Assembly: GCA_902826945.1 (NCBI GenBank)
Contig: CADEGS010000217.1
Coordinates: 1 to 7,691, forward strand
Reading direction: 5' to 3'
Source of the DNA: an uncultured bacterium
GTDB lineage: Bacteria; Planctomycetota; UBA1135; GCA-002686595
Length of the DNA stretch: 7,691 nucleotides
The translations under genes were made by a program, and so were the position numbers. Every line of letters begins with the position of its first letter. Position 1 is the stretch's first letter. The notes under the pieces were generated by a model, which searched no databases, was not told the DNA's origin, and saw nothing but the letters and a program-made list of their open reading frames with translations. Below, piece after piece: positions 1 through 5,908 of this stretch.

Positions 1-260
1 TCGAGGTGCTGACGCTGATCCAGACCGACAAGATCCGCAAGAAGGTGGCGATCGTGCTCTACGGGCGCGAGTACTGGGAGCGGATCGTGCACCTCGGCCC
101 GATGGTCGAGTACGGCACGATCAGCGCCGCCGACCTGGACCTGTTCCACCGCAGCGACTCGGTGGACGACGCCTTCGCCTACGTCACGTCCTACCTGAGC
201 GAGCACGTCCTGCGGCCGGTGCGCCCGCCCGGCATGCAGCCCGCGCCCGAGCGGCCGTGA
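1..260 (+). CDS. LOG-family (TIGR00730-type) Rossmann protein, 3' end only
   Basis: C-terminal 85 or so residues of a gene that begins left of the window; the reading frame is open from base 3. Visible landmarks are [14 protein letters not shown], then [11 protein letters not shown], then [22 protein letters not shown]. This is the usual order at the end of LOG/lysine-decarboxylase-like proteins, where the segment follows the nucleotide-monophosphate-binding PGGxGTxxE motif (that motif would lie outside the window). Characterised LOG members are cytosolic phosphoribohydrolases that release cytokinin-type bases or act on nucleotide monophosphates; many bacterial members have no proven substrate. 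The tail is Pro/Arg rich ([15 protein letters not shown]). The TGA stop overlaps the GTG start of the next gene, so the two are probably translationally coupled. A GTG at 6 is internal and not the true start. Family assignment is fairly secure; the biochemical role is inferred only. Confidence 0.8.
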   Translation, partial: EVLTLIQTDKIRKKVAIVLYGREYWERIVHLGPMVEYGTISAADLDLFHRSDSVDDAFAYVTSYLSEHVLRPVRPPGMQPAPERP

Positions 261-1012
261 TCGACCCGCTGCGCCACCGCATCCTCGGCGACGACTTCCA
301 GGCGGTCGAGGTCGCGCTCGAGCCCGAGCAGGCGGTGCGCGCCGAGCCCGGCTCCATGATGTTCATGGAGCACGGCATCGAGATGGACACCTCGACCGGC
401 GGCGGCCTGCTGCAGGGGCTCAAGCGCAAGCTCGGCGGCGAGAGCTTCTTCATCACGACCTTCACGAACCGGGGCGCGCGCACCGCACACGTCGCCTTCG
501 CCGCCGACAACCCGGGCAAGATCCTGTCCGTGGACCTCGGGCGCGGCGACATCCTGTGCCAGCGCAGCGCCTACCTGTGCTCGACGACCGGGATCGACGT
601 CTCGGTCGCCTTCACGCGCCGGCTGGGCGCGGGCTTCTTCGGCGGCGAGGGCTTCGTGCTGCAGCGCCTGCGCGGCGAGGGCCTGGCCTTCATCAGCGCC
701 GGCGGCACGATCGTCGAGCGCGAGCTGGAGCGCGGCGAGCGCCTGCGCGTCGACACCGGCTGCGTGGTCGGCTTCGAGGCGACCGTGGACTACGACATCC
801 AGGTCGTGAGCGGGGTCAAGACGATGCTCTTCGGCGGCGAGGGGCTCTTCTTCGCCACGCTCGAGGGGCCGGGCCGCGTGTGGATCCAGACGCTGCCGAT
901 CTCGCGCTTCGCCGACCGCATCCTGGCCGCGACGAGGAGCGCCGTGGGCGAGAAGCGCCGCGGCGGCGCGCTCTCCAAGACCCTGGGCGACTTCCTGCAA
1001 GGAGACCGATGA
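257..1012 (+). CDS. AIM24 / TIGR00266 family protein
   Basis: A 251-residue protein of the AIM24 (DUF124, TIGR00266) family, close to the family's usual length. Characteristic features are an early [18 protein letters not shown] stretch (about residues 30-47), a glycine-rich STGGGLL turn, then [14 protein letters not shown] (about 60-73), and regularly spaced glycines later ([33 protein letters not shown]), consistent with the beta-sandwich repeat of this family. There is no signal peptide or membrane segment, so it is probably cytosolic. The fungal homologue AIM24 is a mitochondrial protein; bacterial members have no established reaction. The start is GTG, overlapping the upstream TGA as GTGA with no Shine-Dalgarno sequence, which points to reinitiation after the LOG gene. 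Its own TGA overlaps the msrB start region. Family call is strong; function unknown. Confidence 0.88.
   Translation: MIDPLRHRILGDDFQAVEVALEPEQAVRAEPGSMMFMEHGIEMDTSTGGGLLQGLKRKLGGESFFITTFTNRGARTAHVAFAADNPGKILSVDLGRGDILCQRSAYLCSTTGIDVSVAFTRRLGAGFFGGEGFVLQRLRGEGLAFISAGGTIVERELERGERLRVDTGCVVGFEATVDYDIQVVSGVKTMLFGGEGLFFATLEGPGRVWIQTLPISRFADRILAATRSAVGEKRRGGALSKTLGDFLQGDR
999..1004 (+). promoter_or_regulatory. Ribosome binding site of msrB
   Basis: AAGGAG lies inside the last codons of the AIM24-family gene. There are two adjacent in-frame ATG codons, at 1009 and 1012. The motif sits 4 nt before the first and 7 nt before the second. The 7-nt spacing is nearer the optimum, so 1012 is preferred. Confidence 0.6.
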
Positions 1013-1410
1013 TGGAGAAACGCGTCGAGCACACCGACTCCGAGTGGCGCGAGCGGCTGACGCCCGAGGCCTACCGCGTCACGCGCCAGGGCGGCACCGA
1101 GCGGCCCTTCAGCGGCCGCTGGGAGCGCGAGCGGCGCGCAGGCACCTTCGGCTGCGTGTGCTGCGGCCTGCCGCTCTTCCGCTCGGACGCCAAGTTCGAG
1201 TCGGGCTGCGGCTGGCCGAGCTTCTTCGAGCCGCTCGAGGGCGCGAACCTGGTCGAGCTCGGCGACACGAGCCACGGCATGGTGCGCACCGAGGTGCGCT
1301 GCAAGCGCTGCGACGCGCACCTGGGCCACGTCTTCCCCGACGGCCCGCAGCCGACGGGCTTGCGCTACTGCATCAACTCGGTCGCACTCGACTTCGACGA
1401 GGACTTCTGA
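1012..1410 (+). CDS. msrB: Peptide methionine-R-sulfoxide reductase MsrB
   Basis: A 132-residue, single-domain MsrB that reduces methionine-R-sulfoxide in proteins, normally using thioredoxin. All diagnostic elements are present: zinc-binding pairs C48-x-x-C51 ([10 protein letters not shown]) and C97-x-x-C100 ([13 protein letters not shown]), the SGCGWPSF loop with candidate resolving Cys66, and the active-site RYCINSVAL with catalytic Cys120 by family alignment. The N-terminus ([20 protein letters not shown]) also fits the family. There is no signal peptide, so it acts in the cytosol. The start at 1012 is chosen from the AAGGAG spacing; ATG 1009 would add one Met. It is the third gene of a tightly packed run with LOG and AIM24 genes, suggesting one transcript. 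The gene ends 3 nt from the stop of a convergent gene, leaving no room for a separate terminator. Confidence 0.97.
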   Translation: MEKRVEHTDSEWRERLTPEAYRVTRQGGTERPFSGRWERERRAGTFGCVCCGLPLFRSDAKFESGCGWPSFFEPLEGANLVELGDTSHGMVRTEVRCKRCDAHLGHVFPDGPQPTGLRYCINSVALDFDEDF

Positions 1411-1413
1411 GCT

Positions 1414-1911
1414 TCACTTGCCGACGTAGCCCAGGCCCTCGAGCGCCTTGAGCGCCTCCGAGGAGCCCGTCTGCGCCGCCTGGTCGCCGAGCGACTGCAC
1501 GAGCTTGTCGAGCGCGGCCGCGTCGGGATGGGCGTCCTTGCCGGCCTTGACCAGCGCGATCGCCTGGTCGAAGTGGCCCGCGCTTCCCAGGCGGCTCCCG
1601 ATGCGCTGGTAGTCGGCCGGGCCGACCTGCGCCGGCAGCTCCTTCGCCAGCGCCAGGAACTGGCTCACGGCCTCGTCGGGGGCTTCCTTCGTGCGCGACT
1701 CGACGGCGCCCATCTTGGCGCGCAGGTACTCGGGGTGCGCGTGGTCCGCGCCGATCGCGTCCAGCGCCCGGTCGAAGTCGGCGCGCGCGGCGGCGAAGTC
1801 GCCGCGGCCGAGCGCGCGCGAGGCCTCGCTCGAGAGCGCGGCCGGGTCGGAGCTCCCTCCGCAGGAGAGCGCGGTCAGGGACAGCAGGGCGAGCAGGATC
1901 GAGAGGCGCAT
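1414..1911 (-). CDS. Small TPR-like lipoprotein
   Basis: A 165-residue protein. Residues 1-16 are a short basic-hydrophobic signal (MRLSILLALLSLTALS) followed by Cys17 and a Gly/Ser linker, fitting a lipoprotein signal peptide; the lipobox A-L-S-C is acceptable but not the canonical L-A-G-C. The mature part is predicted helical, with TPR-like pieces such as ALGRGDFAAARADFDRAL and GSAGHFDQAIALVKAG, so a protein-interaction role at the membrane is likely. It ends in ALKALEGLGYVGK. The ATG at 1911 is chosen because it immediately begins the signal peptide; the upstream in-frame extension is Arg/Pro-rich and has no coding character. No clear Shine-Dalgarno is seen (the leader reads CTCGAGCTCTCC). 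It is convergent with msrB and divergent from the RHH-sat cluster. The specific function is unknown. Confidence 0.82.
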   Translation of the reverse strand: MRLSILLALLSLTALSCGGSSDPAALSSEASRALGRGDFAAARADFDRALDAIGADHAHPEYLRAKMGAVESRTKEAPDEAVSQFLALAKELPAQVGPADYQRIGSRLGSAGHFDQAIALVKAGKDAHPDAAALDKLVQSLGDQAAQTGSSEALKALEGLGYVGK

Positions 1912-1982
1912 GGAGAGCTCGAGGGGTCGGGGTGGCGGCGGTCGAGGGCGAGAACGGCGCGGGAGGCCCCGGCGTTGGCGCG

Positions 1983-2000
1983 GCGCCCGGAAACGGGCGC
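1983..2000. repeat. 7-bp GC hairpin with GAAA tetraloop
   Basis: GCGCCCG-GAAA-CGGGCGC is a perfect 7-bp stem closing a GNRA-type tetraloop when read on the plus strand. On the minus strand the loop would be TTTC. No T-run follows on either strand, so it is not a standard intrinsic terminator. It may be part of a structured 5' leader, or a chance product of the base composition. Confidence 0.55.
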
Positions 2001-2050
2001 GCAGCCTACTGGATCGGGGGCGGCAACGCGCTCGCCCGGCGACGCGACCC

Positions 2051-2087
2051 CCTGTCCGTCCGCGCTGGGCCTGCGGACGACGACAGG
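2051..2087. repeat. 13-bp interrupted inverted repeat
   Basis: CCTGTC plus CGTCCGC (2051-2063) pairs with GCGGACG (2073-2079) and GACAGG (2082-2087). This leaves a 9-nt loop (2064-2072) and a 2-nt AC bulge (2080-2081). The result is a 13-bp stem, longer than expected from base composition alone. No T-run follows on either strand. It could be a leader RNA structure or a protein-binding site. Confidence 0.6.
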
Positions 2088-2149
2088 AGCGCAAGCCGTT
2101 GCCTCAGAAGAGCTTGCCGCCGTTCACCAAGAAGCGAAGGGATTTCGAG

Positions 2150-2196
2150 GCTCCAATCGCACTCCGATCGGAGTATCGTGGGAGTGCGATTGGAGT
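2150..2196. promoter_or_regulatory. Candidate RHH operator: 15-bp inverted repeat with phased half-sites
   Basis: CTCCAATCGCACTCC (2151-2165) and GGAGTGCGATTGGAG (2181-2195) are perfect reverse complements around a 15-nt centre. Inside it, ACTCCGATCGGAGT (2161-2174) is a perfect 14-bp palindrome. The motif GATYGGAGT occurs at 2166-2174 and 2188-2196 on the plus strand, at 2161-2169 on the minus strand, and with one mismatch at 2150-2158 on the minus strand. The ACTCC/GGAGT cores fall 9-11 bp apart, close to one helical turn. Ribbon-helix-helix proteins typically bind arrays of short sites in this way, and an RHH gene begins 57 nt downstream. No T-run follows, which argues against a terminator. 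Operator function is inferred. Confidence 0.6.
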
Positions 2197-2253
2197 GTCG
2201 GGCGGCGCCCGACGCGCGCCGACCGCTCCCCCCGCCCGGCGGCGAGGCCATCC

Positions 2254-2466
2254 GTGCGCGAGAGCAAGGTCACCGTCAAGATCCCCCGCCCGCTCTACCG
2301 CAAGATCCAGCTCGTGGTGGACGGCTCGGGCTTCAACTCGCCGACCGACTTCATCGTCTACGTGCTGCGCGACCTGATGGGGGAGGCGGAGGAGCACGAA
2401 AAGGAACTCACCCAGGAGGAGCTCGACGACGTGAAGCGCAAGCTCAAGAACCTGGGCTACCTCTAG
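2254..2466 (+). CDS. Ribbon-helix-helix (CopG/Arc-like) DNA-binding protein
   Basis: A 70-residue protein. Residues 4-10 (SKVTVKI) fit the DNA-contacting beta-strand, 11-22 (PRPLYRKIQLVV) helix A, G24/G26 the turn, and 28-42 (NSPTDFIVYVLRDLM) helix B: the RHH fold, which acts as a dimer. A Glu/Lys-rich segment follows, ending in VKRKLKNLGYL. GTG at 2254 is chosen because it places the strand at the N-terminus as expected. The frame stays open far upstream, but that stretch crosses the inverted repeats and is Arg/Pro-rich with no recognisable domain. No strong Shine-Dalgarno is seen. It is the first gene of the cluster, with sat starting 16 nt after its stop. It probably regulates its own operon through the inverted repeat upstream. 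A purely structural role, or a role other than repression, cannot be excluded. Confidence 0.85.
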   Translation: MRESKVTVKIPRPLYRKIQLVVDGSGFNSPTDFIVYVLRDLMGEAEEHEKELTQEELDDVKRKLKNLGYL

Positions 2467-2482
2467 CGACAACCGACCCCTG

Positions 2483-3748
2483 ATGAGCGTCACGACCGCC
2501 CCCAAGATCTCGCCCGTCCACGGAGGCCTCGCGGCCCCGGTGAGCCGCACCGTCGACCCGAAGACGGTCGACCTGGCCGCCTGGAAGGCCCTGCCGCGCG
2601 TGGCGGTCGAGGACGTCGACCGCACGACCCTGCAGCGCATCGCGGACGGCACGCTCTCGCCGCTCGTCGGGCCGATGGGCGAGGCGGACTACCGGAGCGT
2701 GCTCGAGCGCGGCGCGATCGAGCGCGGCGGCAAGGCCTGGGCCTGGACGATCCCGATCGTGCTGCCGGTGACCGACGCCGAGGCGCGCGCGCTCGCGCCC
2801 GGCAAGGAGGTCGCGCTGACGGCCGGCGGCGAGGCGTTCGGCACGCTGAGGGTCGAGTCGGTCTACGGCTGGGACAAGCCGGCCTTCGTGAAGGCCGTCT
2901 ACGGGACCGAGCGCACCGACCACCCCGGCGCGCGCCTGTGGACCGCGGACCCGCGCACGAAGCTCGTCGGCGGCGAGATCCGCCTGCTGCCGCACGAGGA
3001 CCGGCGCCCGTTCGCGAGCCTCGTCATGGCGCCGGCGCGCACGCGCGCGCTGCTCGGCGAGCGCTACGAGCAGTCCGTCGCCTTCCAGACGCGCAACCCC
3101 CTGCACCGCGCGCACGAGTACGCGCTCGTGTACGGCGCGGAGAAGATCCTGCGCCAGAGCGGCAAGCGCACCGGCGTCGTGCTGAACCCGCTCGTCGGCC
3201 AGCTCAAGGGCGACGACGTGCCGGCCGCGACGCGCATGGACACCTACCGCGCGCTGATCGAGGGCGGCTTCCTGGGCGAGGGCGACATGGACGAGGGGCT
3301 GTGGCGCTCGAAGGGCCAGAGCCTGCGCGAGCAGGTGCACCTGATCGGCCTCGACATGCGGATGTACTACGGCGGGCCGCGCGAGGCGGTCATGCACGCG
3401 ATCTACCGCCAGAACCTCGGCTTCACGCACTTCATCGTGGGCCGCAAGCACGCCGACGCGCCCTACGACGACAAGACGCCGATCTGGGGCGACTTCGACG
3501 CGCAGGAGATCTTCGGCCGCCTGGGCGGCGCGCTCTCGATCCAGCCCGTCAACGTCGGCTTCGCCGCCTACTTCGAGGAGCTGGGCCGCGTGGGCCTGGT
3601 CGAGGAGAACCAGGGCAAGACGGTGGTCAACATCTCCGGCACGAAGATGCGCGAGATCCTCGACAAGGGCGAGATGCCCGACGCGCGCGTCATGCGGCCC
3701 TCCACGGCCAGGATCCTGGCCGAGTACTACGCGCGCACGCGCGCCTGA
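2483..3748 (+). CDS. sat: Sulfate adenylyltransferase (ATP sulfurylase, single-subunit type)
   Basis: A 421-residue enzyme that converts ATP and sulfate to APS and pyrophosphate in the cytosol. The N-terminal HGG motif (PVHGGLAAPVSR) and PUA-like domain are followed by the catalytic domain. This carries QTRNPLHRAHEY (residues 202-213, the ATP-binding QTRNPxHxxH motif), GRKHADAPYDD (from residue 320, where most relatives have GRDHAG) and ISGTKMR (384-390, usually ISGTxxR). Length fits a stand-alone Sat; there is no C-terminal kinase domain, that function being supplied by cysC two genes downstream. ATG 2483 is the earliest sensible start, since the HGG motif follows closely; no Shine-Dalgarno is evident. 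It lies 16 nt after the RHH gene and 14 nt before the hydrolase gene, consistent with one operon. It could serve assimilation or sulfation; no dissimilatory apr/dsr genes are visible. Confidence 0.96.
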   Translation: MSVTTAPKISPVHGGLAAPVSRTVDPKTVDLAAWKALPRVAVEDVDRTTLQRIADGTLSPLVGPMGEADYRSVLERGAIERGGKAWAWTIPIVLPVTDAEARALAPGKEVALTAGGEAFGTLRVESVYGWDKPAFVKAVYGTERTDHPGARLWTADPRTKLVGGEIRLLPHEDRRPFASLVMAPARTRALLGERYEQSVAFQTRNPLHRAHEYALVYGAEKILRQSGKRTGVVLNPLVGQLKGDDVPAATRMDTYRALIEGGFLGEGDMDEGLWRSKGQSLREQVHLIGLDMRMYYGGPREAVMHAIYRQNLGFTHFIVGRKHADAPYDDKTPIWGDFDAQEIFGRLGGALSIQPVNVGFAAYFEELGRVGLVEENQGKTVVNISGTKMREILDKGEMPDARVMRPSTARILAEYYARTRA

Positions 3749-3762
3749 GCGCGTTCCGGACC

Positions 3763-4710
3763 ATGGGCATCCTCGACCTCTTCAAGAAGAAGAAGCCGGC
3801 CGCGCCGCGGCCGCCGCTGCGTCCGCTCGTGCGCCCCGGCGCGCTCCCGCCGCACCCCGAGCCGCGGGCCGACAACAACTTCATCGTCGTCATCCTCGAC
3901 TCGTGCCGCCACGACTCCTTCATGGCGGCCAAGCCGAAGGTGATCACGAAGCTGGGGCCGGTCGAGCGGCGCTACACGTACGCCTCCTGGACGGCGCCGT
4001 CGCACTACAACCTGCTGACGGGCCTCCTGCCGCACACCTCGCCGGCCAACGTGTACGCGTCGGAGTACTACAAGGAGGACTTCTTCAACTACAACACCCG
4101 GCTGGGCGCGAAGGGCATCGAGTTCGCGAAGATGGTGCCGGGGCTGTGGCTGCCCGAGCTCCTGCGCAACTCGCTGGGCTACAGCACGCACGCGCGCGTC
4201 TCGCTGCCGGTCCTGAACCCGAAGACGGGGATCAACCGCGCCTTCGACTCGTTCCAGCTCATGGAGAGCCACAACGACATGCGCGCCATGCTGCCGACGC
4301 TGACGTTCGACGCCGCGCGGCCGGCCTTCTACCTGCTGAACGTGGGGGAGACGCATTACCCCTACGCCAAGCCGGACGAGGACTCGTCGATGTGGCCGCG
4401 CATCAGCGGCGTGAACGGCGTCTTCAAGAAGCTGGACACCGACGTCGACGAGCAGGGCCGCCTGATCAAGAGCCAGGAGGCCTTCTTCGACCAGGACAAG
4501 CTCGACCAGCTGCGCGAGCGCCAGATCGACACCGTGCGCTACCTCGAGGGCGTCTTCGAGCAGCTCTACGACACGGTCCCGAAGAACACGCACATCATCG
4601 TGACCGCCGATCACGGCGAGCTCTTCGGCGAGATGGGCTACTTCGGCCACGGGCCGATCATGCACGACAAGTGCTTCGAGGTGCCGTACCTCGAGGGCAA
4701 GATCCGCTGA
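3763..4710 (+). CDS. Alkaline-phosphatase-superfamily (sulfatase-like) hydrolase with Thr nucleophile
   Basis: A 315-residue protein of the sulfatase/alkaline-phosphatase superfamily, short for the family. Visible metal-site and catalytic elements are [10 protein letters not shown] (Asp46), [13 protein letters not shown] (residues 75-87), TADHGE (Asp283, His284) and GHGP (His296). The segment 77-87 matches the sulfatase signature C-x-P-S-R-x-x-x-L-T-G in length and layout, but Thr77 replaces the Cys that becomes formylglycine and His81 replaces the Arg. A classical sulfatase is therefore unlikely; a phosphodiesterase, phosphatase or transferase using Thr77 is more likely. The N-terminus [11 protein letters not shown] is basic and amphipathic, followed by a Pro-rich linker, with no signal peptide, so the enzyme is cytosolic, perhaps membrane-touching. 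It lies 14 nt after sat and 40 nt before cysC, implying a role linked to APS/PAPS metabolism or a sulfated product. The substrate is unknown. Confidence 0.85.
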   Translation: MGILDLFKKKKPAAPRPPLRPLVRPGALPPHPEPRADNNFIVVILDSCRHDSFMAAKPKVITKLGPVERRYTYASWTAPSHYNLLTGLLPHTSPANVYASEYYKEDFFNYNTRLGAKGIEFAKMVPGLWLPELLRNSLGYSTHARVSLPVLNPKTGINRAFDSFQLMESHNDMRAMLPTLTFDAARPAFYLLNVGETHYPYAKPDEDSSMWPRISGVNGVFKKLDTDVDEQGRLIKSQEAFFDQDKLDQLRERQIDTVRYLEGVFEQLYDTVPKNTHIIVTADHGELFGEMGYFGHGPIMHDKCFEVPYLEGKIR

Positions 4711-4750
4711 GCCGTCACCCGCAACGAACGATCCCACGCACGCGACTTCC

Positions 4751-5281
4751 ATGACGAAGAACGGATTCACGCTCTGGTTCACCGGGCTCTCGGGCGCCGG
4801 GAAGAGCACGCTGGCCCAGTACCTGACGCCCAAGCTGCGCGAGAAGGGCAAGAGCGTCGAGGTGCTCGACGGCGACGAGGTGCGCGAGAACCTCTCGAAG
4901 GGGCTCGGCTTCTCCAAGGAGGACCGCGACACGAACATCCGCCGCATCGGCTACGTCGCGAACCTGCTGGCGCGCAACGGCGTCGCCGCGATCACGGCGG
5001 CCATCTCGCCCTACCGCGACGTGCGGCGCGAGATCCGCGGACGCGCGCAGGCGGCCTTCGTCGAGGTCTACGTGCACTGCCCGCTCGACGTGGCCGAGGA
5101 GCGCGACACGAAGGGCCTCTACAAGAAGGCGCGCGCCGGGATCATCAAGAACTTCACCGGCATCAGCGACCCCTACGAGGAGCCCGAGAACCCCGAGGTG
5201 ACCGTCAACACCGCGGACGAGTCGATCGAGGAGTCGGCCGAGAAGATCCTGCGCTACCTGAAGGAGCGCGGCCTCCTCTAG
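4751..5281 (+). CDS. cysC: Adenylyl-sulfate kinase (APS kinase)
   Basis: A 176-residue P-loop kinase that phosphorylates APS at the 3' position to give PAPS. Walker A is GLSGAGKST (residues 12-20). The APS-site features follow: LDGDEVREN (Asp40, Asp42), the [17 protein letters not shown] stretch (54-70), [10 protein letters not shown] (84-92), and the mobile lid region [21 protein letters not shown] (128-148), with KGLYKKAR just before. Length is typical of stand-alone CysC. There is no signal peptide; it is cytosolic. The start is well fixed, since the P-loop begins at residue 12, but no Shine-Dalgarno precedes it (CGCGACTTCC before ATG). The 40-nt gap from the hydrolase gene contains no obvious terminator. 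With sat it completes the ATP-to-PAPS route. The absence of cysH and cysND in the window leaves the fate of PAPS open. Confidence 0.97.
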   Translation: MTKNGFTLWFTGLSGAGKSTLAQYLTPKLREKGKSVEVLDGDEVRENLSKGLGFSKEDRDTNIRRIGYVANLLARNGVAAITAAISPYRDVRREIRGRAQAAFVEVYVHCPLDVAEERDTKGLYKKARAGIIKNFTGISDPYEEPENPEVTVNTADESIEESAEKILRYLKERGLL

Positions 5282-5291
5282 GGCCCCCTGC

Positions 5292-5297
5292 GGGGAG
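5292..5297 (+). promoter_or_regulatory. Ribosome binding site of the DinB-like gene
   Basis: GGGGAG lies 4 nt before ATG 5302, in the 20-nt gap after the cysC stop. It supports that start. It also contrasts with sat, the hydrolase gene and cysC, which show no comparable motif. Confidence 0.5.
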
Positions 5298-5301
5298 CAC
5301 G

Positions 5302-5844
5302 ATGGACCCCGCGCGCGACCACCGGGCGCTCGAGCGGCTGCAGGAGCGGCTCGAGCGCTGGCTCGAGCGCCCCGACGCGGCGCTCTTCGCGGCCGCCCCC
5401 GGGGCCGCGGCCTGGAGCCCCGGGCAGCACGTCTACCACGTCGCGCTGGCGAACGAGCTCTCGCTCGAGAACGTGCTGTCGCTCGTCCACGAGCGCGGCC
5501 TCCTGCGCGCCGAGCCGCGCCCGCTGGAGCGCGCCGCCGAGGAGATCCTCGCCCGCGGCCGGCTCCCGCGCGGCACGCGCGCGCCGCGCTTCGTGACGCC
5601 GCCGGCGCGCCTGGCGCGCGCCGCCCTGGCCGACGTCGTCGGCGCGAGCCGCGACGCGATCGCGCGCGTGGGGGCCGTCCTCGGGCGCGTGCGCGGCGCG
5701 CCGCTCGCCATCCCGCACCAGGCGCTCGGCACGCTGGACGCGCCGCGCTGGCTGCGCTTCGCGCGCGCGCACGCCGCGCACCACCTGCGCATCCTGGGCG
5801 GCGGGAGCGCGCGGGCGGGATCGGGCGCGAGAGCGAGAGGCTGA
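5302..5844 (+). CDS. DinB-like four-helix-bundle protein
   Basis: A 180-residue, Arg/Ala-rich helical protein. The segment AWSPGQHVYHVALANE (residues 37-52) and the later AHAAHHLRILGGG (156-168) match the DinB/DUF-type four-helix bundle pattern, in which His residues from separate helices bind a divalent metal: here His43 or His46 with His157 and His161. Members include metal-dependent thiol transferases and many proteins of unknown function. No signal peptide is present. The C-terminal tail (GSARAGSGARARG) is low complexity. It starts 20 nt after cysC behind a GGGGAG motif, so it is probably the last gene of the PAPS cluster; a terminator-like hairpin follows immediately. Its link to sulfur metabolism is only positional. 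Composition is even more Ala/Arg-rich than the neighbours, so homology searches may be noisy, but the conserved His pattern argues for a real gene. Confidence 0.72.
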   Translation: MDPARDHRALERLQERLERWLERPDAALFAAAPGAAAWSPGQHVYHVALANELSLENVLSLVHERGLLRAEPRPLERAAEEILARGRLPRGTRAPRFVTPPARLARAALADVVGASRDAIARVGAVLGRVRGAPLAIPHQALGTLDAPRWLRFARAHAAHHLRILGGGSARAGSGARARG

Positions 5845-5851
5845 CGGGTGC

Positions 5852-5883
5852 GCGGCGCGCGGGCGCGTACCGGGCCGCTTTTT
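5852..5883 (+). terminator. Probable intrinsic terminator of the sat-cysC cluster
   Basis: GCGGC (5852-5856) pairs with GCCGC (5874-5878), and TTTTT (5879-5883) follows directly. It starts 7 nt after the DinB-like gene's stop. The stem is short with a 17-nt GC-rich loop that could pair further internally, so the call is moderate. Confidence 0.45.
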
Positions 5884-5908
5884 CACCCACGTCCCGTGGA
5901 TGCGATGC

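Larger units (their letters stand above)
1912..2253. other. Divergent intergenic region with three inverted repeats
   Basis: This 342-bp gap separates the start of the lipoprotein gene (minus) from the GTG of the RHH gene (plus), so promoters for both should lie here. No convincing -35/-10 pair could be picked by eye; TATCGT at 2174-2179 is a weak -10-like string inside the rightmost inverted repeat. Open frames that cross the gap have Arg/Pro-rich, low-complexity translations and are not considered genes. The three inverted repeats are annotated separately. Confidence 0.6.

Noticed and set aside
556..1008. Upstream extension of msrB
   Set aside because: It would overlap most of the AIM24-family gene out of frame with an Arg/Ala-rich translation. 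The RBS and MsrB family length point to 1009/1012.
1912..2094. Upstream start for the lipoprotein gene
   Set aside because: It would put 61 Arg/Pro-rich residues before a typical lipoprotein signal peptide.
2151..2195. Intrinsic terminator
   Set aside because: The stem is strong, but no T-run follows on either strand, and it lies upstream of a gene cluster with phased half-sites, which fits an operator better.
1528..2253. Long N-terminal extension of the RHH gene
   Set aside because: The frame is open, but it would overlap the lipoprotein gene antisense and read through the inverted repeats. The RHH strand begins naturally just after GTG 2254.
2444..3451. Minus-strand open frame opposite sat
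   Set aside because: Shadow of sat; biased composition and no recognisable domain.
3763..4710. Classical (formylglycine) sulfatase
   Set aside because: The Cys or Ser of the C/S-x-P-S-R signature is Thr and the Arg is His, so formylglycine formation is not expected.
3727..4947. Minus-strand open frame opposite the hydrolase gene and the start of cysC
   Set aside because: Low-complexity Val/Arg/His/Leu-rich translation with no motif; the plus strand carries intact catalytic motifs over the same span.
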